From positions 1 through 27,544 of the forward strand of contig JBCBTD010000054.1 of assembly GCA_039818825.1 (NCBI GenBank): DNA of 27,544 nucleotides, in the 5' to 3' direction. Position numbers and translations under genes: made by a program. This DNA comes from JBCBTD01 sp039818825. Its GTDB lineage: Bacteria; Pseudomonadota; Alphaproteobacteria; Geminicoccales; Geminicoccaceae. Below the pieces are notes generated by a model. It did not search any database, was not told the DNA's origin, and was given only the letters and a program-made list of their open reading frames with translations. Shown piece after piece: positions 17,903 through 25,578 of the stretch. Each line of letters opens with the position of its first letter. The first letter of the stretch is position 1.

Positions 17903-18196
17903 GCCGTTGGCAGCACGGTCTCGACACCGGCATCCTCAAAACGCCAGCTACACGCCCCCGGGCGACGATCCTGTGCCCGGCCCCGACCGGTGCCGTTTCG
18001 GCTTGGATTGCGCCCATGACGAAGACCCTGAACCTGCCGGTTGGGCCGCTGATCGCCAGCGTGGCACTGGCCGCGACGCCGACATTTGCGAGATTTGCAG
18101 CGGCAACCCTGGCATGCACTACCCTCAGCACTGGCGGCGGCCGCTTTCCTGCCGGTCCATGCGCCCGATGCCGCTTGGCGTGACGCTTACTTCGCC

Positions 18197-18423
18197 ATGA
18201 CTGCCGGCCGGTTCGGCCTCGACGTGCATCTAGGGACGAGCTTCTACGGCTACATCAACCGCAAGCGGGTGTTGGAGGCGAAGCGGTGCTTGGCCGAGCA
18301 GTTGACGGCGACGACGTTGGGATCGCCATGGCCGTGGGTTTCAACGTGCGGTCGACGTTCAACGCGGCATTCAAGAAGATCATCGGCACAAGCCCGGTCG
18401 CGTTCCGCCGTCGGTCGACATGA
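18197..18423 (+). pseudogene. remnant of an AraC-family regulator (frameshifted DNA-binding domain)
   Basis: The C-terminal helix-turn-helix domain of an AraC-type regulator is recognisable in two frames. The first frame reads LGTSFYGYINRKRVLEAKRC, the second continues with AMAVGFNVRSTFNAAFKK and GTSPVAFRRR before a TGA at 18421. A one-base shift near 18318-18325, by a GGG, separates them. The first helix-turn-helix upstream is mostly missing, and the sensor part is absent. An alternative is a longer broken gene beginning near 18016, where an ATG frame encodes a hydrophobic signal-like stretch. No functional regulator can be made from this sequence as given. Confidence 0.65.
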
Positions 18424-18456
18424 CGGGATGCACGAGGTGCGCCCCAGGACGCCGGC

Positions 18457-18760
18457 TCAGCCGAAGCCGCGGTCGCGCCCGCTGTTGCCGGCGAAGAACA
18501 ATGGGAGGCCGACGACCAGCAACACCAGCCAGCTTGGCAAGGCGAGCAGCCAACCCAGAGGTGTGGAGCCCAGCGTGCCGATGGTCGCGGACCCAGCTCT
18601 CCAGCCCAGCGAGGCTGCCGCCATGCACGCCCATCCAGAGCCGGCGGAGGCTCAACGTTCCGTCGCTGCCGCCGACGACGAGGTGGAGCAACTCCGCAAC
18701 CACCGCCGCGGCGCCGACGATCACCAAAACCGTACCGAGGAAGCCGAAGACCGAACGCAT
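18457..18760 (-). pseudogene. small membrane protein gene broken by a frameshift
   Basis: Starting from the ATG at 18760 the minus strand encodes MRSVFGFLGTVLVIVGAAAV and continues through a hydrophobic helix to about residue 58. The frame then runs on without membrane character, while the neighbouring frame continues with LGWLLALPSWLVLLVVGLPL and LFFAGNSGRDRGFG before a TGA at 18457. Joined, they give a protein of roughly 100 residues with one helix at each end, a layout common in small alphaproteobacterial inner-membrane proteins. The shift lies near 18580-18590. It may be a sequencing error or a true loss. Function is unknown. Confidence 0.5.
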
Positions 18761-18828
18761 GGCGTTCGCATGGCAGAGCCGGCGTCCGGTTGCAAGCGCT
18801 GCACGCGACGCCTAAACACCCCGGTGCC

Positions 18829-18916
18829 GGAGGGATGGCCGAGCGGTTTATGGCGCACGCCTGGAAAGCGTGTTGGGGGCAACCCCTCACGGGTTCGAAT
18901 CCCGTTCCCTCCGCCA
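18829..18916 (+). tRNA. tRNA-Ser(GGA)
   Basis: The acceptor arms GGAGGGA (18829-18835) and TCCCTCC (18906-18912) pair perfectly, followed by discriminator G and an encoded CCA. The anticodon GGA is at 18863-18865 in the loop CTGGAAA, reading UCC/UCU serine codons. There is a long variable arm, as expected for class II tRNA-Ser, and a T-loop GGTTCGAATCC. It abuts a tyrosine integrase gene and is the probable insertion target of the island to its right. Confidence 0.96.
18890..18916 (+). other. probable attachment site at the 3' end of tRNA-Ser
   Basis: P4-type integrases commonly recombine in the T-arm and 3' end of a tRNA gene, leaving the tRNA intact on the integrase side. The integrase starts 149 bases downstream. 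I see no second copy of this segment in the window, so the other end (attR) must lie to the right of 27544 if this island is intact. Confidence 0.4.
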
Positions 18917-19001
18917 CTCTGCTGTTCGTGATCGTTTTTGTTTTTCCGCCAACGTCTTCAAAAACGAAGAGTTTTCTCCTCTCCGTCGTCCATGATCGTC
19001 C

Positions 19002-19030
19002 TTGACCGTGCGCTGCGATCTGCGTAGATC
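19002..19030 (+). promoter_or_regulatory. possible promoter of the integrase gene
   Basis: TTGACC (19002-19007), a 17-base spacer and TAGATC (19025-19030) form a plausible sigma-70 type promoter ending 35 bases before the integrase ATG. The surrounding 18917-19060 stretch is richer in A and T than its neighbours. It contains a nine-base direct repeat TTGGTAACG (19043-19051, again from 19056), which could be an arm-type integrase site. Confidence 0.35.
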
Positions 19031-19065
19031 CGCGTTCGTAATTGGTAACGTTTTTGGTAACGGCG

Positions 19066-20274
<1,209 letters not shown>

Positions 20275-20586
20275 TCGGTAGGTTCGTGCGTCCGCTCGAC
20301 GGTGCCTGATTGATCGGGTTCGACCGCGGGTACGGATGATCGGGATCTTCTGCTGGTTGGCCGCAAGCGACTGCAGGATCCGCAACATTACGGTGACCAG
20401 CGCTCGGGATGCGGGAGGTCATGCTCTGGGTATTCTCGTCTTCCAACTGCTCAGGTTGAGGCCACTATCAGGATGACTGGGTTCAGGGATGCGAGTTGCG
20501 GGCGCCATCGGCGGCGGCGGGACGCTCCGGCCGCACGCCCGACCGGTCGCAATGGATCGTCGGGAGGGTGCCGACACGCCAGCTCC
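20275..20586. other. intergenic region downstream of the integrase
   Basis: No gene is evident here on either strand. The open frames across it have no recognisable content and lack consistent third-position bias. The upstream boundary of the next gene is uncertain, so regulatory sequence may be included. Confidence 0.4.
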
Positions 20587-21367
20587 GTGCATGACTTCTT
20601 GCCGCGTCGGCTAGGGCGAAGCGGGCCCGTGCCGCCGGTCCGGCTTGGCTCGCTCCTGGCTGAGGAGCGCGACGACGAGCGACGGGACCCACACGGCCGG
20701 AACGGCGACTACGAGCTGTGGGGTCGATGGTCACGGCGAAGGTGGGCGCGCTACCAGGCGATGCTCGCCGATCCGGACCACACAGCGATTGCGGTCGAAG
20801 ACCCGGGCTTCTCGAACAAGGTCGGGATCCGGACGTTTGGTGGCTACGAGGCGGAGTTCGTCGGCCGGCTCGAGGATTGGGAACTGCATCATGGTGACGA
20901 CGGTGGCGTGGACCCGTTCCAGCTCGCCATTCTCTTGCGGATGGCTGCGAAACTTCACGTTTGGCCATTGCGTGAAGCCATCTGTTGGCCCCCCCCAGCG
21001 AGAGCACTCGACCGACGCCGACGTTCGCGTCGCGGACGATGAGTATGACGCTGTCGAAGCAGCGCTTGGTGAGCGGTTTGCAACGGCTCTGGAGATGGCG
21101 GCGGGGTTCCTCGACGGGCGGTACAAGCTGCCCAGAGGTGGGCGGAAGATGTCGCGGAACAAGCGCTACTGGAAGCGAAGGGTGCCGGAGCTCGTCGCTG
21201 TCCGCGTCGAGTACTACCGCAGCATTGGGGAGCGCGATCCGACAGGTGCTGCCTACGACGCGGTCGCCCAGGAGGTCAGCCGCCGGACCGGCGAGAACGT
21301 GAGCGCAAGCACCATCCGGGCTTGGTGTGAGGAACACCGCAAGAAGCAGAGGAGTGGGCGGGCATGA
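20587..21367 (+). pseudogene. unidentified island gene, frame broken at a poly-C tract
   Basis: Two frames with coding-like content join at a run of eight C (20989-20996). Upstream the product reads LLAEERDDERRDPHGRNGDY and later GGVDPFQLAILLRMAAKL. Downstream it continues with DVRVADDEYDAVEAALGERF, a basic segment (GGRKMSRNKRYWKRRVPEL) and SRRTGENVSASTIRAWCEEH, the last resembling a helix-turn-helix. With seven C the whole is one frame of about 260 residues. GTG 20587 is a guessed start; the real one may be later. I do not recognise the family. It lies between integrase and excisionase-like genes, so a role in the element's DNA metabolism or regulation is possible. Sequencing error, mutation or slippage at the tract could all explain the break. 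Confidence 0.5.
20989..20996 (+). repeat. poly-C tract (8 C) at a frame junction
   Basis: The homopolymer lies exactly where the two halves of the surrounding gene change frame; losing one C would restore a continuous frame. Confidence 0.8.
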
Positions 21368-21376
21368 GGATGCGGG

Positions 21377-21402
21377 ACCAGCTCAATCCCGATTGAGCTG
21401 GT
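21377..21402. terminator. perfect 11-bp inverted repeat (hairpin) after the broken island gene
   Basis: ACCAGCTCAAT and ATTGAGCTGGT are perfectly complementary with a CCCG loop. It begins 9 bases after a stop codon and precedes the excisionase-like gene by 59 bases. The position suits a transcription terminator, but there is no T run after the stem. An operator for a dimeric repressor is an equal possibility. Confidence 0.45.
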
Positions 21403-21461
21403 TGGGGTCGGTCGTCCGAATGTGTTCTTGGACAGCTGGATCTGAACAACGGGAGCCAGCC

Positions 21462-21752
21462 ATGTCCAAGTTCGAGACGGAGAGCGCGCCGCCGCGTGCA
21501 CGCCGCGAGGGAGGTCTCGCGACGGTGGAGGCACCGACCGCCGTGAACCCTGACGCGGCGTATGCCGTCCCGGTCGCCCTGGCGATCGCCGGCATCGGAC
21601 GCTCGAAGGGCTACCAGGCCATGAGCGCCGACGAGCGCTATCGCCGGGGCTTGCCGCATCTTGCCAGCTTCAAGATCGGCGGGCGTCGTCTCATCCGCGG
21701 GCGCGTGTTGCTCGCGTGGCTCGACGCGCTCGAGACCGGAGCCGGCCGGTGA
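21462..21752 (+). CDS. small DNA-binding protein, AlpA/excisionase-like
   Basis: The 96-residue protein has a disordered N-terminal third and then a winged-helix-like segment: AYAVPVALAIAGIGRSKGYQ, then LPHLASFKIGGRRLIRGRVL and LAWLDALE. The order helix, RSKGY turn, SFKIGGRRLI wing is typical of AlpA/MerR-type excisionases and helix-turn-helix domains of phage and island elements. The ATG at 21462 has GGGAG about 9 bases upstream. Its stop overlaps a GTG start of the primase gene (GTGA). It may control integrase directionality or the replication genes that follow; this is inferred from family and place. Confidence 0.72.
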   Translation: MSKFETESAPPRARREGGLATVEAPTAVNPDAAYAVPVALAIAGIGRSKGYQAMSADERYRRGLPHLASFKIGGRRLIRGRVLLAWLDALETGAGR

Positions 21753-22619
21753 CCGCGGCTGGCATGGCCGAGGTCGTCCGGCCGGCGGCTGCGATCGTTG
21801 CGTTGGCCCGGTTGGGCTGGCGCCTGTTTCCTTGCCGGCGCCGGGACAAACGGCCGCGGATCAAGGGTTGGCAGGACGCCGCGACCAGCGATCCGGCGCA
21901 GCTCGTCCGGTGGGCGCGGGCTTTCCCGGGCTGCAACTGGGGCGTCGCCACTGGAGCGGTCTCCGGGATCTGGGTCCTGGACATCGACGGTCCCTCAGGG
22001 CGCGACGCGTTCCACGCTCTGTTGGAGCGAGCGGTGCCCTTTGCCCCGTTGCCCGGCGCAGCGTACCGGTGGCGGCGGCTGGCAGCTGTTCCTGGCTTGG
22101 CCGGAGGACCGCATCGTCCGCAACTCCGCGGGCACGGTGGCGCGGAACGTTGACGTCAGGGGCGAGGGCGGTTACGTCGTAATCGCGCCGAGCGTTCATC
22201 CGTCCGGCAACGTCCATCGATGGCTCCGCGATCGCGCGCCGTGGCAGGTGAAGCCACCTCTGGCGCCGGACGAGCTGTTGTCTCGCGTCGTCCCGGCCAA
22301 GCCGGCCCTCCGCCAGCCCCCTTCTGCTTGCCAAGCCGTGGCGGGCGCATCTCGGGGTATCGTTGGCCACCGCTACGCCGAGGCAGCGCTGGTGGGAGCG
22401 GTGTCGGCGGTGCTCGGCGCTCCCTGTGGCCAACGCAACGTGACGCTGAACCGTGAGGCGTTCGCCACCGCACGTCTGGTGGTTGCGGGTCGGCTGGATT
22501 CGGCGACGTGGCGCTGCGCCTTGGCCGAGGCTGCGGCCCGGACCGGCCTCGCCGAGTGGGAGATCGAGCCGACGCTGGCGAGCGCTCTGCAGGCTCGGCG
22601 GGCGGGCGGCCATGGCTGA
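21749..22619 (+). pseudogene. bifunctional primase-polymerase (PrimPol), broken by one base
   Basis: The N-terminal part matches archaeo-eukaryotic-type bifunctional DNA primase/polymerase domains: ALARLGWRLFPCRRRDKRPR, WARAFPGCNWGVATG and the acidic strand GIWVLDIDGPSG. After a one-base frame change near 22062-22072, the other frame continues the same domain: RTGGGGWQLFLAWPEDRIVR, VDVRGEGGYVVIAPSVHPSG, HRWLRDRAPW. Both halves together make about 290 residues ending at 22619. GTG 21749 overlaps the previous stop. PrimPol would start replication of the element. In this sequence no complete enzyme is encoded unless the shift is a sequencing error or ribosomal frameshifting occurs. The 3' end overlaps the next gene start by eight bases. 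Confidence 0.75.
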
Positions 22620-24156
22620 CCTGCCCAGCAGGGCCCGCCGGATCGTCGCCGACGCTGCCGCAAGCCAGCCGTGGCGTGACCCCATGCCGTGGCCAACGAG
22701 TACGACCGCGGTGCCCTATCCGGTGGACGTGCTGCCGGCACCGATGCGGGCAGCCATCGACGAGCATCGTGCCGTCGCGCAGCAGCCGGTCGAGCTTATG
22801 GCTTGTTCGACTCTGGCGGCTCTGTCGCTGGCGGCGCAGCACATCGCCGATGTCGGACGCGATGAACGATTGGTTGGCCCGATCGGCATCTACACCCTTG
22901 CCATCGCCGAGAGCGGCGAGCGCAAGAGCACGGGCGACAAGGCGATGGGGGCGACGGCTCTGCGGGCCGGGGCCGACGAGTTGGCGGTTGCCATGCGCCC
23001 GAAACTCGCCAGCCAGGCGGCAACGCGTGCGGCTTGGGACGAGCGGGTAGCCGGTCTGCGGAGCGCGATCAAGCGTACGGCAGCGTCGGGAAAGAAGGAC
23101 AGCGCTTCGACGGTCGAGAGGTTCCGGAGCGAGCTGGAGACTCTGGAGCGCAGTCGGCCGCGAAGCCCGTGCTGGCCGAGGCTCTTCCTCGAAGACGTGA
23201 CCCCGGAAGCTCTGAAGGCCGAGATGGGGCTGGGCTGGCCGTCGGGTGGACTCTGGTCGGACGAGGGGGGCATCGTGGTCGGCTCGCGTGGCATGGGTGA
23301 CGACGCGGCCCTGGCCATGTTCGCCACGCTCAACCGCCTGTGGGACGGTGGCCAGCTGCAAACCGATCGTCGGACGATGGAAAGCTATCGGGCGACCGGC
23401 CGGCGGTTCACGGCCTGCTTGATGATGCAGCCGGCGGTGTTCGAGCGTCTTACGAGGGTCGCCGGCGGCGCCGCCCGTTCGTCGGGTACGCTGGCGCGCT
23501 TCTTGATCGTCTGTCCCGTGTCCACGGCAGGTACGCGGTTCTACGTGGCGCCGAGCCGGACCGACGCCGGCGGCCGCTGGGCAGCTCGTCTTCGAGAACT
23601 CCTGATGGTTCCGTTGCCGACGACGGCTGCCGACCTCGCGTTGACGCCACCGGTCTTGCACTTCACGGCGGAGGCGGCAGAGATCTGGCGCGCGTTCCAT
23701 GACGCCGTCGAGCGTGATCTCCGAGAAGGGGAACGGCTGGCAGAGCTGCGCGACGTCGGCTCGAAGGGCGCTGACAACGCGGCGCGGATCGCAGCGCTGT
23801 TCCACCTGCTCGAGCACGGCCCCGGAGGTGTGGACCAACCCATCGATGGGCAGGCGATGACGGCCGCGACGCAGATCGCCGGGTGGCACCTGTTGGAGGC
23901 GAAGCGGGTCCTGAACGAGACGGAAATGGATGACGCCGTGCGCGATGCCAAAGCCGTCGTCCGGTGCTGTCTGGACGCTGGGACTCGCACGCGGGAACGT
24001 GTGGCGCAGTATGTCGGCCGCCGCCGGCTTCGTGGTCGTGAGGGCCGCCAACGCCGCGATGATGCGATCGGCCTCGCGCTCGACCTCGGCTGGATCCGTG
24101 ATCGTGACGGCGTGTTGGAACCGCATCCCGACGCTGCGGCGGGTCTCGACCGATGA
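22612..24156 (+). CDS. DUF3987/YfjI-type replication-associated protein
   Basis: The 514-residue protein matches the DUF3987 (YfjI) family found in prophages and islands beside primase genes. The signature is LVGPIGIYTLAIAESGERKS, with the P-loop-like ESGERKS around residues 100-106, and later SPCWPRLFLEDVTPEALKAE, SGGLWSDEGGIVVGSRGM and LNRLWDGGQ, then RRFTACLMMQPAVFERL. The segments recall helicase-like Walker regions, so a role in element replication is likely, but the activity is not proven for the family. ATG 22612 overlaps the primase stop, and the 3' end overlaps the next gene (ATGA), so the three form one unit. Confidence 0.83.
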   Translation: MADLPSRARRIVADAAASQPWRDPMPWPTSTTAVPYPVDVLPAPMRAAIDEHRAVAQQPVELMACSTLAALSLAAQHIADVGRDERLVGPIGIYTLAIAESGERKSTGDKAMGATALRAGADELAVAMRPKLASQAATRAAWDERVAGLRSAIKRTAASGKKDSASTVERFRSELETLERSRPRSPCWPRLFLEDVTPEALKAEMGLGWPSGGLWSDEGGIVVGSRGMGDDAALAMFATLNRLWDGGQLQTDRRTMESYRATGRRFTACLMMQPAVFERLTRVAGGAARSSGTLARFLIVCPVSTAGTRFYVAPSRTDAGGRWAARLRELLMVPLPTTAADLALTPPVLHFTAEAAEIWRAFHDAVERDLREGERLAELRDVGSKGADNAARIAALFHLLEHGPGGVDQPIDGQAMTAATQIAGWHLLEAKRVLNETEMDDAVRDAKAVVRCCLDAGTRTRERVAQYVGRRRLRGREGRQRRDDAIGLALDLGWIRDRDGVLEPHPDAAAGLDR

Positions 24157-24980
24157 GCAGTGCGCTGCTCGCTGTCCTCCGGCGCGAACCGGAAGCCGGA
24201 CCTGAGACCGCCGACCGCGACCTAGCACGGCCTAGCACTGACCTAGCACCTGCGAGCAATGCGCCTCAGACCCCGGAAACGCTCGCTTCTCAACTGACGC
24301 ATGGCACATCTAGCACGCCTAGCACGGGGGGCGGCTCGATCGACGCCTGTGCCCATTGCGGGGCCATGCTGGTCGACGCCGTCGTGCATTTGGCTGGCGT
24401 TGGCGGCCGAGCCCACGAAGCCTGCGCGGATCAGTGGCTACGAGTGCCGCCGACCGAGCTCGCCGGGCCGGTCATCGCCAATGCGGAGGCTGCAGGCGTG
24501 GGGTTCGACGTGGACGCGTCGGGACGCTTCGTCACTGCGATTCCGGCTCGACGTCCAGCATCGATTCGCGACGAGAGCGCCGCGAGGGCGGCGATGACCG
24601 AGTCCGTCATCCGGGGGACGTCATCCCATCCACGCCGTTGGTGTCGAGACGAATTGCAGGCCTTGGCCGGGACCGGCGGCGAAGGGCGACCGTTGGTGGA
24701 GGGGGGAGGGTCAAAACCTTCAGCTCTGTTGCGCTTCGGAACGCACCTCCCTGTCATGCGCAGAAAATGCGCCACCACGAGAACTTTTTTTGCCGGGACG
24801 GAGGCGCGCGGCCCGCGGACGTCCGACGGTCAGCTTCGAACGCGCATCGCCGATCCATCCACGCTCGGGTCCGGCATCGAGCACCTGGGTCGACCGGAGG
24901 AGAGCCCAGAATTTGCGATGCAGGCGATGAGGCGTCGGATGCGTGCGGCGACCGCGTCGAGCAACTCAAGGTCGACCTAA
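24153..24980 (+). CDS. hypothetical protein with Cys/His motif (C-terminal half doubtful)
   Basis: The frame of 275 codons starts at an ATG overlapping the previous stop. After a low-complexity Ser/Thr/Pro-rich stretch it contains CAHCGAMLVDAVVHLAGVGG followed by RAHEACADQW, a CxxC and HxxC arrangement that could bind zinc. The next ~70 residues (ELAGPVIANAEAAGVGFDVD) look like real protein. From about 24690 codon composition degrades and the translation becomes basic and unstructured, so the authentic gene may end earlier. It lies last in the replication operon of the island. I do not recognise a family. The stop lies only 5 bases before the CRISPR array. Confidence 0.5.
   Translation: MSSALLAVLRREPEAGPETADRDLARPSTDLAPASNAPQTPETLASQLTHGTSSTPSTGGGSIDACAHCGAMLVDAVVHLAGVGGRAHEACADQWLRVPPTELAGPVIANAEAAGVGFDVDASGRFVTAIPARRPASIRDESAARAAMTESVIRGTSSHPRRWCRDELQALAGTGGEGRPLVEGGGSKPSALLRFGTHLPVMRRKCATTRTFFAGTEARGPRTSDGQLRTRIADPSTLGSGIEHLGRPEESPEFAMQAMRRRMRAATASSNSRST
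24221..24325 (+). repeat. five CTAGCAC iterons in two clusters
   Basis: CTAGCAC occurs at 24222-24228, 24232-24238, 24243-24249, 24310-24316 and 24319-24325. The first three are spaced by 10 and 11 bases, about one helical turn. CTAG is a rare tetramer in many bacterial genomes, so five copies in 105 bases stand out. Their place after primase and helicase-like genes suggests an origin or regulatory protein-binding site. Confidence 0.6.
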
Positions 24981-24985
24981 CCGTC

Positions 24986-25017
24986 TTTACGATCCACGCC
25001 TCCGCGTGGGAGGCGAC
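24986..25017 (-). repeat. degenerate terminal CRISPR repeat
   Basis: This 32-bp unit keeps the 7-bp stem arms CGCCTCC and GGAGGCG but differs from the other repeats in the loop and at the leader-distal end (plus strand TTTACG instead of GTTTCG). Degeneracy here marks the oldest, trailer end of the array. Confidence 0.85.
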
Positions 25018-25544
25018 CCCGCAGACGGCTGGCCGGATGGTGCCACACGCGTTTCGATCCACGCCTCCACGCGGGAGGCGACCGGCCACCTCGAGCACGT
25101 CCGCGGCCCCCGTCCAGTTTCGATCCACGCCTCCACGCGGGAGGCGACCTCCCACGAGCACCAACCCGCGACCGGTATTCTGGTTTCGATCCACGCCTCC
25201 ACGCGGGAGGCGACCTGGACGCCAACGTCCTGCCGATCCTCCAGGTATTGTTTCGATCCACGCCTCCACGCGGGAGGCGACTACCTCCAACGGGGCGATC
25301 AACGAGTTCTCCTAGTTTCGATCCACGCCTCCACGCGGGAGGCGACGGGCTGTGCCAAGGTTGGTGATTCGTTTGGAGTTGTTTCGATCCACGCCTCCAC
25401 GCGGGAGGCGACGCGGCGCGATGAAGGTGCCGAAGGACCGGCGCGAGTTTCGATCCACGCCTCCACGCGGGAGGCGACCGCTGACTGAACGCACATGGTC
25501 GCCGTACTGGTCGTTTCGATCCACGCCTCCACGCGGGAGGCGAC

Positions 25545-25578
25545 AGGCGGAACAGGCCGTGATCGGCTCGATTCTGGT
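25545..25578 (-). other. CRISPR spacer encoding a DnaB-helicase-like motif
   Basis: On the plus strand this spacer reads A-E-Q-A-V-I-G-S-I-L-V in one frame. That matches the conserved N-terminal motif of DnaB-type replicative helicases (EAEQAVLGSIL and variants). The protospacer is probably a phage or plasmid helicase gene. The crRNA, made from the minus strand, would pair with the coding strand. Confidence 0.6.

Noticed and set aside
17903..18196. A possible short secreted protein from ATG 18016 (55 codons)
   Set aside because: It has a signal-like start but no continuing domain; the stretch is probably part of the decayed region before the AraC remnant.
22156..24228. A 690-codon minus-strand open frame
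   Set aside because: It is antisense to the PrimPol and DUF3987 genes, and its translation is basic and without motifs.
24847..24878. GATCCATCCACGCTCGGG looks like an additional decayed CRISPR repeat
   Set aside because: Only part of the repeat aligns, the stem is lost, and the distance to the terminal repeat does not fit the 66-67 bp period.
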